Shown here one piece after another: positions 43,843 through 49,686 of a stretch of DNA of 49,686 nucleotides. Position 1 is the stretch's first letter, and every line of letters starts with the position of its first letter. The notes under the pieces are model-generated. The model was not told the DNA's origin. It saw only the letters and a program-made list of their open reading frames with translations, and searched no databases. The DNA is from Actinobacillus sp. (GTDB taxonomy: Bacteria; Pseudomonadota; Gammaproteobacteria; Enterobacterales; Pasteurellaceae), in NCBI GenBank assembly GCA_020026155.1, contig JAHHQX010000014.1:1-49686 (forward strand), written 5' to 3'. Position numbers and translations under genes: made by a program.

Positions 43843-44234
43843 GCAACAAAGGCTTTCCAAAGGTAGAAACCGATTGCGGTAAAACCTAAGCCACCAATCA
43901 GATGAAGTCCGATAATTTCGAGACCCATTAACCATTTTTCTCCGTTTAAGTATTCAAAGACTTCTGCGGAGAAAGATGAAAATGTAGTCAAGCTTCCTAA
44001 AAACCCAGTCACCAATAATAGTTTCCATTGAGGTGAGATCTCAGGAAAATGGGCGAATACTGCGAGTAATAATCCAATAATAAAACAGCCTAAATAATTG
44101 GAAATTAATGTCCCAAATGCCAAGGTAGAAACCAGTGGATTTAATACCAAACTAATCAGATAACGTGAACTTGCGCCAAAAGCGGCCCCCAAACTCACGA
44201 TTCCAATTGATTGTAATATATTCATAAATCCCAT
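43839..44234 (-). CDS. fluC: Fluoride ion channel FluC (CrcB)
   Basis: 131 aa with four membrane helices. Family signatures are GAAFGASSRY, NYLGCFIIG and GSLTTFSSFSAEV, which line the fluoride pore of the dual-topology dimer. It exports fluoride down its gradient. The start at 44234 has GAGGG in front and lies one base after the yigL stop, so the two are coupled; an upstream TTG is rejected. No fluoride riboswitch is visible. Confidence 0.95.
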   Translation of the reverse strand: MGFMNILQSIGIVSLGAAFGASSRYLISLVLNPLVSTLAFGTLISNYLGCFIIGLLLAVFAHFPEISPQWKLLLVTGFLGSLTTFSSFSAEVFEYLNGEKWLMGLEIIGLHLIGGLGFTAIGFYLWKAFVA

Positions 44235-44235
44235 A

Positions 44236-45057
44236 TTATCCCTCTTTTTCAAATATTCTTATTAAATGCGTTGCAACTCCTTGCTCAGCGTTGCTTCCTA
44301 TTTGTTTTAAATGCGGTAGTTCCAAAACTAAGCGTGGATCAGCATTTTCCATAATACATCCCGTTTTTACCAGAGATAGCATTTCAACATCATTTAAGCC
44401 ATCGCCAAATGCAATTGCACTTTCCAATTTATGAGCAGGGAAAAGATGTTGGAGAGCTGACGCTTTCGAAACATCGGCATTCATTACCTCTAAACAATGA
44501 GGAGCAGAATACGTCCATTTCACAGAATTCCCAAATAGTTTTTTTATTTTTTCTTCAATGGGCTTTAATGGCTCCCCATCTCGGGCTAAAAAAAAGACCT
44601 TTTCAACATCCTGAAATTGGTGGTGATGAAAATCAACAACCTGATATCCAAAACCAGAATCCTGATGGAAAGTAGCAAGCTCTGGCACATCGCGATCAAT
44701 AAACCAGCCATTTGCTTCATACGTATTGACACACACCTTTTCCGGATCGAAAGATAAGGTTGTTAATTTTCGTGCAATATCATTATCAAGCGTATTTAAA
44801 TAAAGGTTACCTGACTTCATGTTATCTATACGTGCACCATTAGACGTAATCAGATAAAGATCATCTAGTCCGGCAGCAGTAAAAATGGCATGTACATCAA
44901 GGAAAGGACGCCCAGTTGCAACCACAAATTGTATACCGCGTTGCGTTAAATCAGTAAGGGTATCCACGGTTAATTTTCCTAAGTGGTGATCTGGCATTAA
45001 TAAGGTACCATCCAAATCAGAAATAATGGTTGAATAAATCGCGCTAGAATTTGCCAT
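44236..45057 (-). CDS. yigL: HAD-family sugar/pyridoxal phosphatase YigL
   Basis: 273 aa, HAD superfamily type IIB (Cof) phosphatase. Nucleophile motif DLDGTL, motif II ATGRP, motif IV GDGLNDVEML. Matches E. coli YigL, which dephosphorylates pyridoxal phosphate and sugar phosphates. Start at 45057 with AGAGAAG at the right distance; an earlier in-frame ATG (45084) lacks a ribosome site. It is coupled to fluC and near pldB. Confidence 0.92.
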   Translation of the reverse strand: MANSSAIYSTIISDLDGTLLMPDHHLGKLTVDTLTDLTQRGIQFVVATGRPFLDVHAIFTAAGLDDLYLITSNGARIDNMKSGNLYLNTLDNDIARKLTTLSFDPEKVCVNTYEANGWFIDRDVPELATFHQDSGFGYQVVDFHHHQFQDVEKVFFLARDGEPLKPIEEKIKKLFGNSVKWTYSAPHCLEVMNADVSKASALQHLFPAHKLESAIAFGDGLNDVEMLSLVKTGCIMENADPRLVLELPHLKQIGSNAEQGVATHLIRIFEKEG

Positions 45058-45151
45058 AATGTACTTCTCTTTATTTAAAAACAATCTTTATGATACCAAG
45101 AGTTTAGGTACAAAAATAGCGTCTTTTTTCATCATTTTATAAATTTTAATA

Positions 45152-45180
45152 CAAAAAAAACCCCGCATAATGCGAGGTTC
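45152..45180 (-). terminator. Terminator after rpmE
   Basis: The stem AACCCCGCAT / ATGCGAGGTT has one mismatch, with eight T residues after it on the minus strand. Confidence 0.85.
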
Positions 45181-45200
45181 TTTTTTATATCAAATGGTAA

Positions 45201-45416
45201 TTATTTTTTACCACTTAACATAGCGAAACGTTTGTTGAAACGTTCTACACGACCACCAGTGTCAACAACACGTTGTTTACCAGTGTAGAAAGGGTGGCAT
45301 TTGCCACAAACGTCTAAGTTTAAATCTTTACCCACTGTTGAGCGAGTTTTGATTACGTTACCGCAAGAACAAGTTGCAGTAATTTCTTTATATTCTGGAT
45401 GAATACCTTGTTTCAT
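45201..45416 (-). CDS. rpmE: 50S ribosomal protein L31, zinc-binding form
   Basis: 71 aa. Start MKQGIHPEYKEITATCSCGN. Zinc ligands Cys16, Cys18, Cys37 and Cys40 are all present, so this is the zinc-replete form (C+). No zinc-free paralogue (ykgM type) is in the window. Monocistronic, with a 90-base leader that could carry feedback control. Confidence 0.99.
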   Translation of the reverse strand: MKQGIHPEYKEITATCSCGNVIKTRSTVGKDLNLDVCGKCHPFYTGKQRVVDTGGRVERFNKRFAMLSGKK

Positions 45417-45513
45417 AGAAAACCTCTTAAGAAGCCACTCCGCCCTCTAAAACCGAATTTAGCACCGAGTGTAGTTAATATTATGCCGTTAGGCGATTTT
45501 TAAAAGAGGTCAA

Positions 45514-45541
45514 ATTATACCGAAACCGCGATTTCTTGCAA
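45514..45541 (-). promoter_or_regulatory. Promoter of rpmE
   Basis: On the minus strand TTGCAA (45536-45541), a 16-bp spacer and a perfect TATAAT (45514-45519). Confidence 0.7.
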
Positions 45542-45577
45542 GTAAATGATCCCACCTACGGCAAATTTCTTTAAAAA

Positions 45578-45608
45578 GATCACGCCAGCTTTTTCGGAAA
45601 ATTTTATA
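45578..45608 (-). repeat. Copy J of the ACGCC element, overlapping the glycosyltransferase stop
   Basis: On the plus strand GATCACGCCAGCTTTTTCGG is followed by AAAATTTTATAC. The glycosyltransferase stop TAA is within the AT-rich end. Confidence 0.65.
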
Positions 45609-47178
45609 CTTTTTCGGCTTGGAATTGGTTTAATCCGTCTTCACACCAGTTTAATTTTTCTTTAGTTGCACGTTTTAAGAGTGCCTCATTTTCAGGTAAA
45701 GCTTCGCGTTCTGCTTCTGGATGCCATAAATGATAACCAATGCCACCAAATTTTAAATTAGCGCGTTTACCACCAGCATTAAAGAAACGTTCCACAAATT
45801 CACTATCTTCACGTCCCCACCCTTCAAACTCATTATTAAAGCCATTAATTTCCATCACGTCTTCACGGAAAAATCCCATATTGGCACCGCGAATACCTTT
45901 GTGCCAATGTGATTTTTCTTTCTTCAACAATAAGTTACGTAAAAAAGGCATATGGATAGCTTGTAGCCGTTTCTCAATTCGACTTTCTAACCCACTACTT
46001 AGACAAGATAGTGACACTTTTTGCGCTGTAGATTCTAATAATTTTGCGGTTTTATCATCATTTAAAAGAATACGTCCACCTTGAATAAAGGTTTTATGTT
46101 TCGCTGCTTTTTTATGATCGGCAATAAAATGTTTATCAAGTACCATATCGCCATCGATCATAACAATATATTCCATCGTACTTTTTGATATTGCTAAATT
46201 GCGTGACCGCGCCAGACGGAACCCTTTATCTTCTTGCCAAGAATGAATAAGCGGGACGGGAAATTTAGTTTGGTATTCTTTGATCAGTTCTGCAGTTTCT
46301 TGATTTGAGCCATCATCAGCAACAATCACCTCGTTAGGCAACACTGTTTGGTTCAACACGCTGTTTAAGACTAAACGTAATGCATCAGGACGGTTATAAG
46401 TCGTAATAATCAGACTTGTTGTAATCGACTCATTGGCTTCATACAGTTTAACGTATTTGTAATAAGCACCTGTACCATTTCCCATAGAAATAACGAAACC
46501 ATCCGCGCCATCCATAAAACCACGTCGGAAAATATAGCTCTTAATAAATGCACTTAACCCGTGTCCAATCGCTCCACCTAGGCTAGCACGTTTACGCTCT
46601 CTTTGCTGTTCAGCAAATAAGGTCGTATATTTCTGCATTTTATTAATAAGCCCTGCCGCTCCTTCAAATGAATAATGATTAAAACTTCCCTTTAAGCGGA
46701 TAAGTTTCACTTTCTTCGGAATATCAAGGCTTTCATGTACTTGTTTATCGTTAAAATGTACTTCGTTGCGGTTGTACAAACGTTTTACATAATCTGGATA
46801 CCAACCACAAGTCTTGATCGGTTTTCCGCGATAATGATTAATTCGTGAAATAGCATAGGCCTTATGGACTTGCTCTAAATCTAATTGACGAATTTCTTCA
46901 ACGAGTTCTGGATTAAAAATCTCATCACAGTCAACATTTAAAATCCAATCATGTTTGGCTTTCTCTGCCATATCATTTTTCATTGGACCAAAACCAAAAA
47001 AATCAGCTTTGTATAACGTTACATTCGGAAAGCTCTCCGCAATAGCAATACTATTATCAGTCGAACCATTATCTAAAATGACAATTTCATCGAAGTCCTG
47101 TAATGCCTGTAAGCATTGATTTAAATAACGTTCGCCATCTTTTACCATCATAGTGACTGAAATAGGTATTTTTTTCAT
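45604..47178 (-). CDS. Two-domain family 2 glycosyltransferase, probably for LOS core
   Basis: 524 aa, two GT-A domains in one chain. Domain 1 (about 1-250) resembles the LgtF/WaaE group that adds the first glucose to LOS heptose: DNGSTDNS at 36-43, DCDE at 83-86, WYPDYVKRLYNR and QVHESL. Domain 2 (about 252-524) is a second GT2: IITTYNRPDAL, DDGSN at 278-282, DGD at 332-334 and GWGREDSEF at about 433-441, the last typical of the galactosyltransferase C-terminal family. The fusion may add two sugars in turn. It stands alone, with 105 bases to ruvX and 187 to rpmE. The sugar and acceptor are inferred from family only. Confidence 0.85.
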   Translation of the reverse strand: MKKIPISVTMMVKDGERYLNQCLQALQDFDEIVILDNGSTDNSIAIAESFPNVTLYKADFFGFGPMKNDMAEKAKHDWILNVDCDEIFNPELVEEIRQLDLEQVHKAYAISRINHYRGKPIKTCGWYPDYVKRLYNRNEVHFNDKQVHESLDIPKKVKLIRLKGSFNHYSFEGAAGLINKMQKYTTLFAEQQRERKRASLGGAIGHGLSAFIKSYIFRRGFMDGADGFVISMGNGTGAYYKYVKLYEANESITTSLIITTYNRPDALRLVLNSVLNQTVLPNEVIVADDGSNQETAELIKEYQTKFPVPLIHSWQEDKGFRLARSRNLAISKSTMEYIVMIDGDMVLDKHFIADHKKAAKHKTFIQGGRILLNDDKTAKLLESTAQKVSLSCLSSGLESRIEKRLQAIHMPFLRNLLLKKEKSHWHKGIRGANMGFFREDVMEINGFNNEFEGWGREDSEFVERFFNAGGKRANLKFGGIGYHLWHPEAEREALPENEALLKRATKEKLNWCEDGLNQFQAEKV

Positions 47179-47283
47179 AAGTTTTCCTTACTAACGATAT
47201 AAATTTTCCAACAAAAACGTTGGTTGGCTTGCTTACAATTTTGCCACAAATAAAGCAATTAAGTATTTTATATATAAGGTAGT

Positions 47284-47709
47284 TTAATCAAATTCTGGAT
47301 TTTCAACAAACCAGCTTTCTAAAATAAGACAAGCAGAAATACCATCTACCTTACCCTTATCTAATGCGCGATATCCACCACGCTCAAAAATTTCTGCACG
47401 CGCATCACAGGTTGTGAGGCGCTCATCTTGTAAAATAACCTCTACACCAAAACGACCATGTAAGCGTTGTGCAAATTTTTTTGCCCGTAATGTAAGATCT
47501 TGTTCCGTACCATCCATATTTAAAGGTAAACCAACGATCACTACTCGTGGTTGCCAATTTTTTAAACATTGTTCAATGGCTTGCCAATTAGGAATGCCAT
47601 CCTTTGCTTTAAATGCTGGCAATGATTGTGCAGTACCCGTAATACTTTGTCCGACCGCACACCCGATGCTACGTGTCCCAAAATCAAATGCTAAAGCTGT
47701 AAATCCCAT
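47284..47709 (-). CDS. ruvX: Holliday junction resolvase-like nuclease, pre-16S rRNA processing
   Basis: 141 aa RNase H-fold protein (YqgF), needed for maturation of the 16S rRNA 5' end. Acidic active-site residues lie in LAFDFGTRSIG, DERLTTCDA and KGKVDGIS. GLPLNMDGTEQ is a hallmark. Start at 47709, where the yqgE stop and this ATG overlap as TAATG, with GGGAG upstream. Confidence 0.96.
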   Translation of the reverse strand: MGFTALAFDFGTRSIGCAVGQSITGTAQSLPAFKAKDGIPNWQAIEQCLKNWQPRVVIVGLPLNMDGTEQDLTLRAKKFAQRLHGRFGVEVILQDERLTTCDARAEIFERGGYRALDKGKVDGISACLILESWFVENPEFD

Positions 47710-48269
47710 TAACACGCTCCCTTATATTGCACCAAATGCTCCATTTTGATACCAAGCGATTCGGCTGCGCTCTCCCAACGCATAGCATAAGGAGTATCAA
47801 ATAAGATTTCCTTACTTGCTTTAGCGACTAACCAATCATTATCTGCAATTTCTTTTTCTAATTGTTTCGGCGCCCAGCTCGCACAACCAAGTGCAATGAG
47901 ATATTTTTGAGGGGCTTTTTCAGTTCCTACTGATTCTAAAACATCAATGGAAGTTGAAAGCATAAGATCATCACCAATCGCATAACTATGATTAAATGCA
48001 CCTTGTGTTTTCTCATGCAAAATAAAGCCATTTTCTAAATGCGTTGGACCACCTGCAAGCACACTTTGTTTGATAAAAAATCGAGGCTCTGCCATCATAA
48101 AATTTACTTTACTGCAAACTTCCGCCACACTAATGTCTGATGGCTTATTAATAATAATCCCCATCGATCCCTGTTCATTATGTTCACACATGTAAACCAC
48201 ACTTTGCTTAAACAATGGATCTTCTAATTGCGGCATTGCGATTAAAAAATGATTTTTAAGTTGCATCAT
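47709..48269 (-). CDS. yqgE: YqgE/AlgH family protein
   Basis: 186 aa of the AlgH/UPF0301 family (MPQLEDPLFKQSVVYMCEHN, GSMGIIINKP, ALGCASWAPKQLEKEI). The molecular function is not settled. It lies between rsmE (4-base gap) and ruvX (stop-start overlap), the conserved gammaproteobacterial neighbourhood. Confidence 0.95.
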   Translation of the reverse strand: MMQLKNHFLIAMPQLEDPLFKQSVVYMCEHNEQGSMGIIINKPSDISVAEVCSKVNFMMAEPRFFIKQSVLAGGPTHLENGFILHEKTQGAFNHSYAIGDDLMLSTSIDVLESVGTEKAPQKYLIALGCASWAPKQLEKEIADNDWLVAKASKEILFDTPYAMRWESAAESLGIKMEHLVQYKGAC

Positions 48270-48273
48270 AAAG

Positions 48274-49008
48274 TTAAGCTAGATCTCCAAAACAAATTTG
48301 TAATGCTGTAATCGCAGCAAGAGCTGCTGTTTCAGTTCTTAATACTCGTTTTCCTAATTGAATTTCAGTAAATCCTTGTTCAACAGTTTTAGCAATTTCT
48401 GCTGCAGATAAACCACCCTCACTCCCGATTAACAAACGAACAGGACGCTCACCAAACTCTGGTAAGGTTCTAACAGAATATTTCGCCCGTGGATGTAAGT
48501 TAAGTTTTAGCGCTTCTGGTTCTTCTTGGCACCATTCTTCTAGTTTCATCATAGGTCGAATTTCTGGCACGACATTACGCCCACATTGCTCACAGGCAGC
48601 AATCGCAATTTTCTGCCACTGTTGAATTTTTTTCGCCATGCGCGCTTCATCTAATTTTACCCCACAACGTTCAGACCAAAGAGGGGTAATAGTTTTTACA
48701 CCTAACTCAACGGATTTCTGAATCGTGAACTCCATTCGATCACCACGCGACATAACTTGCCCTAAGTGTAAATTTAATGCACTTTCTTTATCTTCTACTT
48801 GTGCAGATAGGATTTCTACTTCGACAGCTTTTTTAGTTACTGCTTTGATACGGGCTTCAAAGGTCCAGTTAGACCCATCAAATAAAGTTAGCAGGTCCCC
48901 TTCTTGCATACGTAAAACGCGCGCCACATGGTTAGTGGCATCGTCGCTTAAAAAGCATGTAGTCACCCCCTGTAATGGTTCAGGATGATAAATTCTAGGT
49001 ATTCTCAT
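48274..49008 (-). CDS. rsmE: 16S rRNA (uracil1498-N3)-methyltransferase
   Basis: 244 aa SPOUT methyltransferase. The knot motifs are LLIGSEGGLSAAEI and LGKRVLRTETAALAAI, which bind SAM. An N-terminal PUA-like domain binds the rRNA. First gene of rsmE-yqgE-ruvX. On the minus strand TGATATACT just upstream is a likely extended -10. Confidence 0.97.
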   Translation of the reverse strand: MRIPRIYHPEPLQGVTTCFLSDDATNHVARVLRMQEGDLLTLFDGSNWTFEARIKAVTKKAVEVEILSAQVEDKESALNLHLGQVMSRGDRMEFTIQKSVELGVKTITPLWSERCGVKLDEARMAKKIQQWQKIAIAACEQCGRNVVPEIRPMMKLEEWCQEEPEALKLNLHPRAKYSVRTLPEFGERPVRLLIGSEGGLSAAEIAKTVEQGFTEIQLGKRVLRTETAALAAITALQICFGDLA

Positions 49009-49185
49009 AATAATTAAATTAAGTGTGATTAAATAGCCATAGTATATCAGAAAGGCTTAGAGGTTTATGCCAGAATTTGACAAAATATAACGTGAGAATG
49101 GTATGGGATAATTAAGGAGGGATAAAAAGAAAAATGATTACAGTGCCAATCCATTCGCACTGCAATCACTGATGTTAAATGTAGA

Positions 49186-49398
49186 CTATTCGTCGATACC
49201 AATCATTACATTTGATGCTTTGATCGCAGCGTATGCTTCTTTACCAACAGCTAAGCCTAAGTTTTCGCATGCTGCTTTAGTGATGATAGAAACAAGTTCT
49301 ACACCTTCTGCAGTTTTGATAGTTACTTCTACATTTACTGCACCTTCAGTGATTTGAGTTACAGTTCCCTTAATTAAATTACGAGTTGAAAATTTCAT
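49186..49398 (-). CDS. mop: Molybdate-binding protein, single Mop (TOBE) domain
   Basis: 70 aa molbindin. One Mop domain (STRNLIKGTVTQITEGAVNV ... KASNVMIGID), as in H. influenzae Mop and clostridial molbindins. It forms hexamers that store molybdate or tungstate in the cytoplasm. Good Shine-Dalgarno (TTGGAGAC) before the ATG. No modABC is within the window. ModE-like sites lie upstream. A gap of 177 bases separates it from rsmE. Confidence 0.93.
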   Translation of the reverse strand: MKFSTRNLIKGTVTQITEGAVNVEVTIKTAEGVELVSIITKAACENLGLAVGKEAYAAIKASNVMIGIDE

Positions 49399-49435
49399 AA
49401 TGTCTCCAAATATAATCAGTATTGATTCGCGGGCT

Positions 49436-49441
49436 ATTATA
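49436..49441 (-). promoter_or_regulatory. -10 box of mop
   Basis: A perfect TATAAT on the minus strand, about 40 bases before the ATG. The -35 region is poor, and a palindrome starts where the -35 should be. Confidence 0.6.
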
Positions 49442-49458
49442 ACGCTTTTTTTACATTA

Positions 49459-49480
49459 CGCTATATATATTTATATAAAT
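49459..49480. promoter_or_regulatory. ModE-like palindrome upstream of mop
   Basis: CGCTATATA-N4-TATATAAAT; the arms match at 7 of 9 positions. The CG.TATATA half-site resembles the ModE consensus. The centre is about 40 bases before the predicted transcript start. Another CGCTATATA lies at 49532-49540. The rest of 49481-49686 is very AT-rich and I see no gene in it. Confidence 0.45.
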
Positions 49481-49686
49481 TAGAGTGATATTTAGTCAAT
49501 TAAATAATAATTTATTGAGTCTATCCCCTGTCGCTATATAACAAACATTTTAATGTTTAAAAAATGTTAAAAATCAATTTTAGATGAAAAAATATCATAA
49601 CTACGCATAGTTAATATAAAAATATTGTGCTTTTTTTAATGAAAAATATTTTTATAGTAAATGAAAATTTTATTTATGGAATTTAA

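Noticed and set aside
49661..49686. Possible start of a plus-strand gene at the window end (MKILFMEF)
   Set aside because: Only eight codons are visible, there is no Shine-Dalgarno sequence and the DNA is very AT-rich.
1..49686. CRISPR arrays, insertion sequences, prophage, toxin-antitoxin or defence genes
   Set aside because: No direct-repeat arrays, transposase, integrase, phage structural, toxin or nuclease-defence protein is seen; almost every gene is a recognisable housekeeping or transport gene.

Overview
The window looks like chromosome of a gammaproteobacterium of the family Pasteurellaceae (the group of Haemophilus, Pasteurella, Aggregatibacter and Avibacterium). The evidence is AT-rich DNA, proteins that recall Haemophilus influenzae and Escherichia coli orthologues almost end to end, and two intergenic terminators built from the Haemophilus-type DNA uptake sequence AAGTGCGGT (10451-10473 and 31558-31588). 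Exact uptake sequences are otherwise very rare here, so I do not assign a genus.

Layout. 1-7850: the 5' end of a tRNA-Thr gene on the minus strand, then coaA, infA, a glycerol-facilitator-type channel (glpF-like), a potassium channel with a C-terminal zinc ribbon, lptD, nrdB and its ferredoxin yfaE. 7849-16570: pssA, a TrmH-family methyltransferase (yfiF-like), rsmA-apaH, nrdA and dld. 16713-29060: the transcription/translation core, all minus strand, in the order secE-nusG, rplK-rplA, rplJ-rplL, rpoB-rpoC, with recognisable promoters, the L10-binding leader and an attenuator. 29244-37760: upp, the YfhL-type ferredoxin, pgk-fbaA, the drug-efflux operon emrR-emrA-emrB with a clear MarR-type operator, talB and a small lipoprotein. 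37835-45420: the divergent pair punC/punR, RNase I, tusDCB, fkpA, slyX, pldB, fluC (crcB), yigL and rpmE. 45604-49686: a fused two-domain glycosyltransferase that is probably for lipooligosaccharide, the rsmE-yqgE-ruvX cluster, and a small molybdate-binding protein (mop) below a ModE-like palindrome.

How the genes work together. Most are housekeeping genes: RNA polymerase and ribosomal stalk proteins with feedback control, ribonucleotide reduction (nrdA, nrdB, yfaE), central carbon flow (pgk, fbaA, talB, dld, glycerol entry), envelope building (lptD, pssA, LOS glycosyltransferase, fkpA), rRNA/tRNA modification (rsmA, rsmE, tusBCD, yfiF) and efflux or transport with local regulators (emrR, punR). 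Compared with E. coli, several operons are broken up. nrdA lies away from nrdB-yfaE and on the other strand. lptD lies away from rsmA-apaH. apaG, surA, pdxA and yheO are not in their usual places.

I see no phage, insertion sequence, CRISPR array, toxin-antitoxin pair or defence island. The most unusual signal is a family of about ten related intergenic elements of 25-45 bp (core ACGCC..(A/G)ATTTTCG..AAAATTT). They sit flush against stop codons or form long inverted repeats, including inside the rpoB-rpoC and nrdB-yfaE gaps. Second-tier points are the glycosyltransferase fusion, a cysteine cluster inside PssA, a degenerate SPOUT motif in the YfiF-like protein, the zinc-ribbon potassium channel, and operators predicted for emrR, glpF and mop.
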